64,000 bases of DNA from Chitinophagaceae bacterium (GTDB lineage: Bacteria; Bacteroidota; Bacteroidia; Chitinophagales; Chitinophagaceae). The notes under the pieces were generated by a model. It did not search any database. It saw nothing but the letters and a program-made list of their open reading frames with translations, and was not told the DNA's origin. The DNA is taken from positions 62,001 to 126,000 of the forward strand of contig JAHBTK010000008.1 in NCBI GenBank assembly GCA_019638625.1, given 5' to 3'. Numbering within the stretch: the first letter of the stretch is position 1; each line of letters begins with the position of its first letter. Below are positions 26,891-36,436 of the stretch, in pieces. The position numbers and the translations under genes were made by a program.

Positions 26891-29551
26891 TTATCTCTTT
26901 GTCACCAGGTTTCTGTCTCTCAATGCCTTTACACTTTGTTCCCAACTATTTCCCGCGCCCCACATATAATAGGAAAAATAAGTGGTGGTCCTTGTGAACA
27001 ATGGTGTCCATGGCTGGAACTCCGCATAATAGTAATGCGCGTCACTGTTGGAAGGATGATTCATCCACATATGTAAAAAGATGGGTTGCTTCACCGGGAA
27101 AGCCCCTGCAAAAGAGATATTTTCCCTGGTATCATACCCTGCATTCCACCCCTCGTTTACAAAGAAAGCCCTGCCATAATATTTCTCAGGCTTCATCACA
27201 TACTCATGCAATCCGTCCATTTCGGGAATGATAAATTTATCTTCCGGGCCATGCGCCTTTCCGATTTCCAGGATGGGTTGCGGTCCCAGCATACTTAATT
27301 CCGGGTTCTTCATGGTGAGTGCAAACCGCACTTCCAGCAAAGGGGAGTTGCCGTACAGGGTGAATATTTTTTCAATCACATTCCCATAATAATCAGCTTT
27401 CATTTTCACCTGCACGTATTCCCCTTCTTTCTTCTCTACCACCGCATCGTACACTTTATGCGTTTCAATGCTTGGCTGCCCCAGGAAATCCTCGAAGCCG
27501 CCATAAGGATAGAAGCCCCGAACCCGGAAAGGACGCCTGTCATCAACGGGCTTATCCGGCCATAGTTTGAAAAGAATATTATCATTCTTTGATTTCACGA
27601 TATATTCTATCACCCTTGCGCCGGTAGCCAGCAAGGTTATCTTCACCTGGTCATTCTCCAGTTGGTATTCATTCACGCCATCGTTGTTAAGGTCCACTTC
27701 CTGCAGCACAGCGGTACCGGCGTTTTCTTCCACACCCAATTGCGTTTCGGCAGTTACACCCATCGCGGTTGTTTTTACAAGATAATTGCCGGCAGGTATC
27801 CTGATATCAAAGTTCGTAGTCGCAAATTGCCCTTTTTTAATTTCCAGTTTTTTTTCTGCATCAAATACTGATTTTGCCGTATCACTCATCTCCACTACAG
27901 ACACCTTAACAGGCAAAGCTTCCTCTCCGGTAAAATTGTGGATGGTGACCGGGAACCGGATACCTGAGCTGTGCCCATACAGCAGCTCGTGTACAGACAC
28001 AGCAGGAGGGAGATCCAAAAGCGCTAAAGTTGATTTCGAAAGATTATTTCCCCACTGATACTCCAGCGCAACGGCATTCGGACGCCCCATAGCTTCCGGT
28101 GTGGGATTGATATCCAGATCAATCGTTTTGGATGTATTGGCGCCCAGGTTAACGGCTATCACCGTATCACCGTTAATGGTCAACTGCCCGGGCAACCGGA
28201 CGATCAGTTTCCCATCTGCGCTATGGTCATTTAGGTTGGTGATATGCAATTGAACCCGGTTGCCGTTGGTAGCGGTTTCCATATTTATATTGTCACCAAA
28301 ATATTCTTCAAGGAAAAGCCTGTCGAGTAATAACAACTGTAGTGCATTGCGGTACGCGGCAGGTCCCATCATTTTTCCACGTTCCAGCACCCCCACCGCT
28401 CTCCTGTTCATAATACCATCCCACAACTTCTCCCTGGTAAAGACTTCTCCTTTCTGGTGAAAGATGATCATGGAATTGGTAACCCCTCCCTTTAGATTTC
28501 CCGTGCCCAGTATAAACGGCTTGTTTTCATTATTTACCTGGTCGATATTTCCCGCCTGCGCTATATAACCGTCATACTCCAGCTTATCCAGGCTGTGATT
28601 ATAGACCGGGCGAAAAACATATCCTTTTTTCCGGCGGGCATAGTCTATCCATGCATCCGGTGTAAACAGGCTCTGCACCTGCAACCCGTCATAATCCTCA
28701 CACCCATATACAGGCGAGAACCCAACATCTGTCACTACAGGAAGGCTCACTTCCTGCATCCAGTTATTGATCTCCTCCTTTGCGAGAAACTCCATATAAC
28801 CATCGAATACAAACCAGGAGTTCCCTTCATTCATTCCTTTTCCAACCAGTTCAATAGGCGTTCCGGGTGTGCAGGTAACGCTTTTGATGAGCGTTTGCGC
28901 ACCGAACCAGCCTTTCTTCAGGTCGTATTCTTTTAAAACGTCGCCGGTGATATTCAGCAGTTCTTTAACCCTGCCCAGTTGTTGTTGCCCACCTACTACA
29001 GCGTACAGGCTTTTATCACCATTTTTCAAAACAAACGCTTTCACCGGTGCGTAATCAGCGCCGCCTGCCTGGTAGCTATTCAATTCGCCGGCAATATCCC
29101 TGTTGGTGGATCTTGATAACAGGCTTTTAGCGACATCAGAAGCTATATCCAACAAAACCAGTACACTGGTGTTGGTGTCAAAGGATCTTTCTATATCACC
29201 CGCTGAGGGATTTTCAAGTAACGCGTAATTATCTTTCAAAAGTCCACGCACAAAACCTTCCTCCATCATCAATCCCGGTAACCCCAGGTCTGCTGCCAGG
29301 TCCATCTTACTTTGCAGAATGGCTGCTCCGGCGTCCGGTACATTTATCCGGTAAAGATTACCGTACCGAAACCGCTGTTCATAAATATCCTGCCAGTACT
29401 CCGTGTACCCGTTGAAGCGGAAATCTGAACGGATAGGAGATTTGCCGTAGGCATCGGATCGGGCAGGCACAAAATGATCCAATCCGGTTTTTACACCACA
29501 TCCGGTAACGAGGGACAGGAAAAGGAAAACTCCTATAGCATACTTTCTCAT
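26891..29551 (-). CDS. Large lipoprotein of unknown function in the carbohydrate cluster (886 aa)
   Basis: No family recognised. Lipobox VTGC with Cys18 predicts an outer-membrane or surface lipoprotein. The N-terminal 430 residues look alpha/beta and possibly enzymatic (GNLYRINVPDAGAAILQ, VTDVGFSPVYGCEDYDG, RRAVGVLERGKMMGPAAYRN). Two Ig-like beta-sandwich stretches follow (about 430-630), then a Ca-binding-like DLNNDGVNEY (about 637-646) and a C-terminal domain with mutarotase-like features (VIEYIVKSKNDNILFKLWP, VRGFYPYGGFEDF). The layout suggests a multi-domain glycan-active protein at the cell surface. It is followed by the 601-aa gene after 43 nt. The 505-bp space upstream separates it from the GH106 gene. 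Confidence 0.75.
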   Translation of the reverse strand: MRKYAIGVFLFLSLVTGCGVKTGLDHFVPARSDAYGKSPIRSDFRFNGYTEYWQDIYEQRFRYGNLYRINVPDAGAAILQSKMDLAADLGLPGLMMEEGFVRGLLKDNYALLENPSAGDIERSFDTNTSVLVLLDIASDVAKSLLSRSTNRDIAGELNSYQAGGADYAPVKAFVLKNGDKSLYAVVGGQQQLGRVKELLNITGDVLKEYDLKKGWFGAQTLIKSVTCTPGTPIELVGKGMNEGNSWFVFDGYMEFLAKEEINNWMQEVSLPVVTDVGFSPVYGCEDYDGLQVQSLFTPDAWIDYARRKKGYVFRPVYNHSLDKLEYDGYIAQAGNIDQVNNENKPFILGTGNLKGGVTNSMIIFHQKGEVFTREKLWDGIMNRRAVGVLERGKMMGPAAYRNALQLLLLDRLFLEEYFGDNINMETATNGNRVQLHITNLNDHSADGKLIVRLPGQLTINGDTVIAVNLGANTSKTIDLDINPTPEAMGRPNAVALEYQWGNNLSKSTLALLDLPPAVSVHELLYGHSSGIRFPVTIHNFTGEEALPVKVSVVEMSDTAKSVFDAEKKLEIKKGQFATTNFDIRIPAGNYLVKTTAMGVTAETQLGVEENAGTAVLQEVDLNNDGVNEYQLENDQVKITLLATGARVIEYIVKSKNDNILFKLWPDKPVDDRRPFRVRGFYPYGGFEDFLGQPSIETHKVYDAVVEKKEGEYVQVKMKADYYGNVIEKIFTLYGNSPLLEVRFALTMKNPELSMLGPQPILEIGKAHGPEDKFIIPEMDGLHEYVMKPEKYYGRAFFVNEGWNAGYDTRENISFAGAFPVKQPIFLHMWMNHPSNSDAHYYYAEFQPWTPLFTRTTTYFSYYMWGAGNSWEQSVKALRDRNLVTKR

Positions 29552-30056
29552 AATGTAATCAATGATCGTTTAATGGATAATTGGCAACTGCATAAGTTGT
29601 TCTTTATATGATGATGGAATTTCGTTATTTAATTACTCATTTCAGCATTTTCTTGCACTATTCTTTGACTATTTAGCCTCTTCTACAAATTTCTGAAAGA
29701 GATCCATACTTTGCCGGTATTCTGCGAGATGGGTAATGCACTTGCCAGAGTCGTTTTAAACAAATAAGGAGTACCGCATGCAATCACCGTTCCACACGGG
29801 TAATCACGCCTTTACATTAAACACATTTCTCAGCAATCGTTCCAACTCTGCTAATTCCTTGTCAGTTGCCTCATTGCTCAGTTTTTTTCCTAACAAAATA
29901 AAAATCCCGGGCTCGTTCATGTGCTGTACTATAATAAATAATAAAGACACATTATTTGGAGAGAGCCCCTGGTGGGAGAGGATTTTTTAATAACAACAGC
30001 CATTCGATCCCTCCAGGCTGATCCGCTTAAACCGGAAGCATATCCCGTCAGTTGTA
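29552..30056. other. 505-bp gap with gene remnants inside the carbohydrate cluster
   Basis: The gap between the 886-aa lipoprotein and GH106 genes holds the FecR-like fragment (29804-29920, minus) and, further along the same strand, a coding-like stretch with no start codon that ends MDLFQKFVEEAK and stops at 29669. The two are in different frames, consistent with decay. Nothing else was found. Confidence 0.5.
29804..29920 (-). pseudogene. FecR-like anti-sigma N-terminal fragment (38 codons)
   Basis: An ATG-started frame of 38 codons ends in TGA at 29804. Its product, with GIFILLGKKLSNEATDKELA followed by ELERLL, matches the N-terminal sigma-binding helices of FecR-type anti-sigma factors. 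The complete FecR in this window starts RIWELLAKKYNNEISKEELR then ELELFL: hydrophobic, LL, KK, NE, EL and EL(E) line up. No transmembrane or FecR domain follows. It is most simply the remains of a lost anti-sigma gene; a functional micro-protein that titrates a sigma factor is the alternative. Confidence 0.62.
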
Positions 30057-33000
30057 TTAATAAAATTGCAGACTAACCGGGCCCAGCAATCCGGATCGCT
30101 CCAAAGGACTATCTGCTTTATACGGGTTGACTATCGTCCAGGTTTTACGTTCATTTTCGGGCAGATGCCGATCGCCGATCAGCCTGTTTACCCAGGTATT
30201 CACTACTTTTATTTCAATCTTATTCTCGCCCGGCTTTATTGCATTCGTAATATCCAATGAATAGGGTGGCGTCCATACCCCGCCCACATCCTTTCCGTTC
30301 ACTTTTACTTTTGCCAATGCCGTCACACTGCCGATGTCCAGTATAACACGCTTATTCTGATTAATTTTATCTATTTTGAAAGTATTGGTATACCAGGCTG
30401 CACCCGAATAATATTTAATACTGTCATTGCGGTGTACCGACCAATCGCTCAATGTATGAAATACAACCGGGTCAACAGGTCCCCGTAACCCCGGATCGAA
30501 CTTCACTATCCACGGCGTAGCAACCGGTAGAATTTTAGAAGGCGCAGGAAAGTTTTCAGCCTGCCGGGTATTTTTCCCCGCATTATCTTTTTCTCTGAAG
30601 AGGATAAACATGCTCTCGTATCCCTCCAGCGAAAGTGGAACAACCGTGGTTTGCCCCTGCAGCTTATACGATGGGAGATCGTGCATAGTACCATGAACCG
30701 CATTCCAGTATTCCGGCTTTTTACCGGTAACGCGAAATGCGGGCGCTATATCAACCTTCTTATCGCTCTGGTTGGATAGAAAGTAGATTTCACCGTCTTC
30801 AACTGTGCGATGGATGAACAATACCGGGTCTGCATCAGCGGTCTCTACATCCGGAATTACTTTTACAAAGTCCAATGCCTGCTGCATATCCATACCACTC
30901 AACACCATTCCTTTTCCCACCCGGTTTATTTTTATAGTTGTACCGTCAATCCTGCCCCATAACCCATCAGCAATCCGCTTTACTTCAGCATCTGCTTTTC
31001 CATAATTTTCAAGACTGGGAGAACGCTCGGGTTTAGGACCAAGCACTATACCTCCCTGCTCTACCAGTGTAGCTATTTTCTCTAACAGCTCCGGTCGTAT
31101 GGTTTTCAATTTCGGCAGCACCAGCACTTTATACGACATTCCGTCAGGGAGTACCAGCCTTCCGTTATGTACCGAAAGCCTTGTTTCTATCACTTCCGCA
31201 TTGATGTAATCAAATGCATATCCTTTGGGCAATTCTGGGTCGGTTATCCCGGTCATCTTGGGTGCATCTTCACCTATAAAATAAGCAACATCGGCAACAT
31301 AATTCCCTTGTTGCAGCATAAAATTGCAACGCTTAAGATATGCCGTAAATAAATCCATATCATCATACCAGGTATTGAAACGGTTAAATTCACTTCCAAA
31401 CCAGGCATTCATACCGGGTTTTTTATCTTCATAAGGCTGATGAATATATACATGCAAAAGGGTATTATTTATACCCTCCGTAAAGAACCGGTCGCCCCGC
31501 TGCTTCATCATGGCGGGATAACGGGCAAAGGGCTTACCTCCTGCTGTAAATGACTCAGCAGAAACTTTTCTTTTCCCGTAGATATGCGCCGCAGACGAGG
31601 CAGCCCTGTTCTCTATATTGCCCAGGTCACCTTCACTCCAGAACTCTCCGCCTATTTCATCAGATTGCCCGCCATATTGTAAAAACTCCCCCGGGAAACC
31701 CCAGTGCCCATAATTTTCAAGCCATGTTTTCAACCCGTACCGGTGGCTGATATTCCGTAACCCGCCCACATATTCATACGCTACATTATCGGCTACGAAA
31801 CGGCGCAGGTCCCACAAAAAACGATCACTTTGATCCTGGCTACCTACAACATGGCCATACATAGCCGGGATATATGGCAGGGGATCATACCCATACCGCT
31901 TTGTGAACCGCTGTATAAAATCGTCTGTCCAGTTTTGTCCGCCTGTTTCATAACTATCCTCCACAATCAACTTCCAGGTTCTTCTATCTTCTGCAGGGAT
32001 CCGCCTGATGATCTCGCCCATATAGGCTTCAAAATGGGCTGCTGCATGCCTGCTGCTCATTTTGTCTATTTCAAGGCCTGTTCCTTCTTTGGAAGCCGGG
32101 CTGTTCGTTACTCCCGTGGGAAGCATCCCGGTGCGCAGTATCACCCATTTACCCGCTGGAGCATTCCAGTTTAATATCCCGTCACTGTTCATAAACGCGG
32201 AAATGTCTAATACTGATGAAGGATCAATAAGAAGATCCTTTTCATTGACGGGCACCTGTTGCTCCCATTGATACTCCTTCCAATAAGGCAGGGGGGTTGG
32301 ATGCATCTTCGCCAGTGTTTTTTCAACATAACGCTCCACCAGTGGTGTTGAGGATAGATCTATTTCAGCAATACCTGCTTTTCCTGATAGAGGAGAAATA
32401 ATTATACGGAATACATTTGAAGAAACAGCCGCAAATGATTCGCTCACCGGCGCATATTTTTCAAATCCCACATGCAATTCATTATTACTTCTGTCTACCA
32501 TAATTTTTTTTATGGTCTGAAAAGAGCCACCCTGCTGCGACTGAAGTTCAACTTCCATTTTCAGGTTCGCATGTGCAGGATAAATAACCAGGTTCCTGGC
32601 AGTATAGGGATGAGTGCAGGAAATATCCACTACCATGTTTGTACCGGAAGCAACAGGAATACTGTTTGATGTATTGCCGTCAAAAAGAACAGATGCATTT
32701 TCTGTTTGCGGGGTCATAGCAATCCGGGGATTCATATCGGTGATGGATGTTCCGTAATGCCGGGGCGCAGGAAAAGCAAGCACCTTTACATCCTGGAAAT
32801 ATTCACCTGCTTTGGGGAGCTCCAGGCGGATCATCTTTCCACCTTCTATCATAGTTTTAGTAGAAGACAGGTAACGCATGGACTGAGACGGCTTTACCCA
32901 TGGGCCTCCCGACTGGCTCCATCCCGGACTATTAAATAATCCTATTTCAATATTCAACTCAGTAGCTTTTTTAAGTGCCGCATGAGTAATATCCCACCAG

Positions 33001-33353
33001 TCATCTGAAAACAATTTGGTTTTCCCATACGGAGCCGCATTGTCATCTAACCCGATATTTCCGATAAAAGCCCGGTTTATTCCCACCCGCTTCATGGCTT
33101 CCAGGTCTTTTTCCACCCCTTCTTTAGAAATATTATCTGATATCCAGTACCAGTATATGCTGGTTTGTATAGAATCAGGCGGGGATATAAAACCTTTTTC
33201 CATAGCAGACACGACTTTATTTTTCCCGGACTGTGCCGTTACAGTTAATGTAAGCAGTATACCCATCATTATTCCTACGATAGCCTTTGAATAAAACACA
33301 ACATGCTTATTTTCGCCAATGATCATTGGCTCCGGATGGAGTTGTAGATTCAT
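30057..33353 (-). CDS. GH106-family alpha-L-rhamnosidase
   Basis: Predicted to release terminal alpha-L-rhamnose from glycans such as pectic rhamnogalacturonans. The product is about 1098 aa, normal for GH106. Barrel and signature regions: SIYWYWISDNISKEGVEKDLEAM, RAFIGNIG, NIEIGLFNSPGWSQSGGPWV, KLIVEDSYETGGQNWTDDF, RKVSAESFTAGGKPFARYPAMMK, LHVYIHQPYED, then a C-terminal galactose-binding-like sandwich (VKVNGKDVGGVWTPPYSLDI) ending in NTWVNRLIGDRHLP. The start is uncertain: the ATG at 33353 leaves a 27-residue n-region before the hydrophobic signal, and the ATG at 33326 is also possible. A 27-codon frame and 244 bp separate it from the GH36-like gene. Confidence 0.88.
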   Translation of the reverse strand: MNLQLHPEPMIIGENKHVVFYSKAIVGIMMGILLTLTVTAQSGKNKVVSAMEKGFISPPDSIQTSIYWYWISDNISKEGVEKDLEAMKRVGINRAFIGNIGLDDNAAPYGKTKLFSDDWWDITHAALKKATELNIEIGLFNSPGWSQSGGPWVKPSQSMRYLSSTKTMIEGGKMIRLELPKAGEYFQDVKVLAFPAPRHYGTSITDMNPRIAMTPQTENASVLFDGNTSNSIPVASGTNMVVDISCTHPYTARNLVIYPAHANLKMEVELQSQQGGSFQTIKKIMVDRSNNELHVGFEKYAPVSESFAAVSSNVFRIIISPLSGKAGIAEIDLSSTPLVERYVEKTLAKMHPTPLPYWKEYQWEQQVPVNEKDLLIDPSSVLDISAFMNSDGILNWNAPAGKWVILRTGMLPTGVTNSPASKEGTGLEIDKMSSRHAAAHFEAYMGEIIRRIPAEDRRTWKLIVEDSYETGGQNWTDDFIQRFTKRYGYDPLPYIPAMYGHVVGSQDQSDRFLWDLRRFVADNVAYEYVGGLRNISHRYGLKTWLENYGHWGFPGEFLQYGGQSDEIGGEFWSEGDLGNIENRAASSAAHIYGKRKVSAESFTAGGKPFARYPAMMKQRGDRFFTEGINNTLLHVYIHQPYEDKKPGMNAWFGSEFNRFNTWYDDMDLFTAYLKRCNFMLQQGNYVADVAYFIGEDAPKMTGITDPELPKGYAFDYINAEVIETRLSVHNGRLVLPDGMSYKVLVLPKLKTIRPELLEKIATLVEQGGIVLGPKPERSPSLENYGKADAEVKRIADGLWGRIDGTTIKINRVGKGMVLSGMDMQQALDFVKVIPDVETADADPVLFIHRTVEDGEIYFLSNQSDKKVDIAPAFRVTGKKPEYWNAVHGTMHDLPSYKLQGQTTVVPLSLEGYESMFILFREKDNAGKNTRQAENFPAPSKILPVATPWIVKFDPGLRGPVDPVVFHTLSDWSVHRNDSIKYYSGAAWYTNTFKIDKINQNKRVILDIGSVTALAKVKVNGKDVGGVWTPPYSLDITNAIKPGENKIEIKVVNTWVNRLIGDRHLPENERKTWTIVNPYKADSPLERSGLLGPVSLQFY

Positions 33354-33597
33354 GAATGATACATTTTGCTGAAGTTGAAAATCACTTCAGTAGTTCCGTA
33401 ATTTTTTTACCAAATGTAATACCTGAAACAAATAAAAATGAGGATACAATGACAAACTTTCTCATAATTATATGACGGGGGGTTTATTGATGATGCAATG
33501 GGAATGCTGTCTTTATACAGCTATGAAGTTCTGCTATTTCATTGTTCTTTCCTTCATTTTTTTTCATATTTGGCAAATCCTCTTTCAGCGCAGGCAG
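33354..33597. other. Spacer between GH36-like and GH106 genes
   Basis: This 244-bp space holds the 27-codon frame at 33382-33465 and no other gene. A separate promoter for GH106 may lie here; no clear TAnnTTTG box was found. Confidence 0.35.
33382..33465 (-). CDS. Tiny frame of 27 codons with signal-peptide-like product
   Basis: ATG at 33465, TGA at 33382, on the GH106 strand and 28 nt before its start. The peptide begins MRKFVIVSSFLFVSGITFG and ends in KKITELLK: a short basic n-region, a hydrophobic core, and a Gly-Lys end, which looks like a signal peptide cut off from its protein. It may be a leftover 5' end of a deleted secreted-protein gene or a small membrane peptide. Too short to prove coding. 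Confidence 0.35.
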   Translation of the reverse strand: MRKFVIVSSFLFVSGITFGKKITELLK

Positions 33598-36417
33598 CTA
33601 TGGCGCCAGCACAAACCATTTCTGGCTTTTTGCAGGAACAGCAACTTTAAGCCTCCACTTACTACCATCCAGCTTAACCCCGGAAAAGGCATTGTCGCCT
33701 TCACTCACAGACGCTGCATCTTTCAGACCTGTATAATATACATCCACTACTATATCCCTCGTAATCTGTTCATTCAGGGGATTGTAAACCATCAGTAAAC
33801 CTTTTTCCTTACCATGAGGATTCACGTGAAGAACAGCGTCGTAATCCCTTCCGTCCGGCCTGCGTATATGAATAATATCGGCATCCAGCACCTCCCTGTG
33901 TTTCTTATAAAAATCCACCCACTTTTTTACTAAGGCTCTTGTCTGCGGAGCATCATACAATTGCGGGCCGCGGTAACAGGCCTGCACACCCGCACCAAAC
34001 AGGTTCGCCAGCCGCTGCCCGTAGTGCGGTAAATGCTCTTTCAGCGGCTCTATGGTCGCCGCTGCTCCTCCCCCATGATACTGTACCAGTGGCACAAACA
34101 TCCAGCCCATAGACGGTGTTTTTTGCCAGGTGCCATCATAGATATTCTGCCGCTCAATTATTTCCTGCAGTTCGCGGGGTAATGACCAGTTGGTTTCCCG
34201 GTATCCCATGGCCACCTTTGTGCTGCCGCTCAAAAAATACCAGTCGGGAACATTCAGGTAAATACCCCTACCCCTGCACCATTTATAAAAGTCCTGTATC
34301 TTTTTGTATTGCTTCCACCGGGAGTCTTCCAACCCTTTGTGTCCCGGATGGTCCGTTGAGGCGCATACATCTCCCGGGTAAGACCCGTCATGCTCCAACA
34401 GGTCATGTCCCGTTTTAGTGTAAAAATTATACAGCTTGTCGAAATAATTTTGACCCCATTTACTTTCCAGGCAGGGAGAATGACCAAACGCAGGTTTCAT
34501 TCCTGCCGGCATTACCACATCATTTTCCTTATCAATGGACCGGCTGGCAAGTAAGGAATACCCGCCGAGCGCTATGCCTTTTGAGGCGGCATACTCTTTC
34601 AGCCTTTTCATTCTTTCAAGACTGGCAGCGCTGGTATCCTCTATATTAAATCCACTGCCGAATGTCATAATCACCATTTCAAAACCTACATCCGCGCATT
34701 GATCTATGGCTTTTTTTACCGGCTCATCCTGCGCGCTGCTCACATGCATGATAATAGGGTTTTCGGTTACCCAGGGCGCAATGGTCCGGTACATTTTCCG
34801 TTGTGCCAGTCCTCTTCTTTCGCGGTCATAGCTGTCAAAAACAAGTTCCCATAAACGGGGGCTTTCCACAGTTTGTCCATCTTCGAGTATCTCACCGATC
34901 CCTGTTTTGGGCATACAGGAAAGAACTGTGGGGGTATTCAGGTTGTAATTAACCTGTGTTGTATAGGTAGAGTCTGTCAACCATTCCACGCAGGCATTCT
35001 GCGACGCATTGGGAGACATAGAGCCAAAAGCAAAATCACTCTCGGCAAAAACAGGCGGCATCTCCCAACGGTGGTTGAACTCCACGGCACTTTCCGCTTC
35101 TGTTAGTGCAAGGTGTTCACTCCTTATATTGTCAACGAGGAAAGCTTCACCGCCTTTGTTTTCTACCGTCACCCATTTGCAGAGCAAAGGGATTCCATCA
35201 TATATTTCATAGTGGACTTTTACAATCAGATTTTCCAAAAAACCATAGTTGTTTTTTATCACTGCCGGGTTGCCGAGTATCAACACCTGCTCTATTTTGC
35301 TCCTGCCCGGCACTCCTGCATCTGTTCGTGCATTTGGTCCTCTCTGCGGAACTGTTTTACCAATGCGCAAAGACAGGGGCAACGTCGTCATGTCCTTTTC
35401 TGAAAGCAGCTTATATTCATCCCCATTTTCGGAAACGCTGTAAGCTATCCTTCCCGGCATCAATTGCATTTTCAGATACCATGATTTTGCAGGATCATGT
35501 CCTTCAAAACTTTCCTGATCTCCCTTATGTGAAATAACAAACCGTTGGTTGCCCGGCGACAGGTAAAGCCCGGACATGCTTCCATCCGGATATACTAATG
35601 CAAGACCGGGTCCGGATCCGCGACTGATGTCAGTGCCGGCATTCAATTTGCAAATAATCACCTGGGATTCCCGTGGAAGAGGTTGTTCACCATATACCAC
35701 CGCCCGGGGCGAAGCCAGTATTTCTCCCGCTTTTCCTTCGTTGTTAAAAGCATTGACCGGAGCATTTACCGTGGTAACTTTCCATTTTCCCGACACCTTT
35801 TTAAAATCATCTTCGAGTAGTATCTCCCGTTGTTTATCTCCGGCATACCGGGTATAAAAATTTCTGATTATGGCATCATTGGCCGTATAGGTGAACGTTA
35901 GTTCTATCCCTTTGGGAGGCCAGGGCAGGTGCTGCGGCGACCAGGAAGTTCGCCTGTTCCATTCCATGCGCGCCTTTATCGGGTTGGTAGTAAACGATTG
36001 TAACTGTAAACTGTAGGGATCGGCTTTTAATTGCGGTATCCATTCAGGCAAAAGATAATTGCCTATTTTTTGCCCGGTCAATCCACCTGCTTTTACTTCC
36101 TGCCCATTAATCCATACAGTAGCTTCGGGAGATACTGCACGAACCAGCGACTCATTGGTCTGCAGGTTGTCCAATCCAATGGTGGCGGCATTCGGGCTGA
36201 TTGAAAAAGTTCGTGTGATGAGTCCGTTGCTCAGGGCAATTCCACCTTCAGGCGTTTGATAAAGAGCAGACCGATGACTACTTTTATCTATCAGCCAATC
36301 CCCGGGCGATAACTCCTTTTTATACCGGGGAAGATTTTCAATTGTGACCTGCCCGGTTGTACCGGTTACAGAAAAAATAATTATTACTAACAGAACCAGG
36401 TAGTTTTTTCCTTTCAT
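33598..36417 (-). CDS. GH36/GH27-like (alpha-galactosidase-type) secreted protein with inserted concanavalin-like domain
   Basis: The 939-aa product has a signal peptide ending in TTGQ (about residue 23), an N-terminal beta-sandwich, a laminin-G/concanavalin-like insert (about 195-375: EILLEDDFKKVSGKWKV to SLRIGKTVPQRG), a TIM barrel (about 540-820), and a C-terminal beta domain. In the barrel, HDLLEHDGSYPGDVC holds the Asp expected as GH36/GH27 nucleophile, and CRGRGIYLNVPDWYFLSG and PSMGWMFVPLVQYHGGG follow in the usual positions. Distant from characterised alpha-galactosidases, so activity is uncertain. It is the first gene of the minus-strand cluster, back to back with the sigma/fecR/SusC/D unit. 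Confidence 0.7.
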   Translation of the reverse strand: MKGKNYLVLLVIIIFSVTGTTGQVTIENLPRYKKELSPGDWLIDKSSHRSALYQTPEGGIALSNGLITRTFSISPNAATIGLDNLQTNESLVRAVSPEATVWINGQEVKAGGLTGQKIGNYLLPEWIPQLKADPYSLQLQSFTTNPIKARMEWNRRTSWSPQHLPWPPKGIELTFTYTANDAIIRNFYTRYAGDKQREILLEDDFKKVSGKWKVTTVNAPVNAFNNEGKAGEILASPRAVVYGEQPLPRESQVIICKLNAGTDISRGSGPGLALVYPDGSMSGLYLSPGNQRFVISHKGDQESFEGHDPAKSWYLKMQLMPGRIAYSVSENGDEYKLLSEKDMTTLPLSLRIGKTVPQRGPNARTDAGVPGRSKIEQVLILGNPAVIKNNYGFLENLIVKVHYEIYDGIPLLCKWVTVENKGGEAFLVDNIRSEHLALTEAESAVEFNHRWEMPPVFAESDFAFGSMSPNASQNACVEWLTDSTYTTQVNYNLNTPTVLSCMPKTGIGEILEDGQTVESPRLWELVFDSYDRERRGLAQRKMYRTIAPWVTENPIIMHVSSAQDEPVKKAIDQCADVGFEMVIMTFGSGFNIEDTSAASLERMKRLKEYAASKGIALGGYSLLASRSIDKENDVVMPAGMKPAFGHSPCLESKWGQNYFDKLYNFYTKTGHDLLEHDGSYPGDVCASTDHPGHKGLEDSRWKQYKKIQDFYKWCRGRGIYLNVPDWYFLSGSTKVAMGYRETNWSLPRELQEIIERQNIYDGTWQKTPSMGWMFVPLVQYHGGGAAATIEPLKEHLPHYGQRLANLFGAGVQACYRGPQLYDAPQTRALVKKWVDFYKKHREVLDADIIHIRRPDGRDYDAVLHVNPHGKEKGLLMVYNPLNEQITRDIVVDVYYTGLKDAASVSEGDNAFSGVKLDGSKWRLKVAVPAKSQKWFVLAP

Positions 36418-36436
36418 TACGATATCTTTAAAATTG

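Noticed and set aside
29778..29990. A 70-codon plus-strand frame in the gap before GH106
   Set aside because: It is the antisense shadow of the FecR-like fragment and has no family resemblance.
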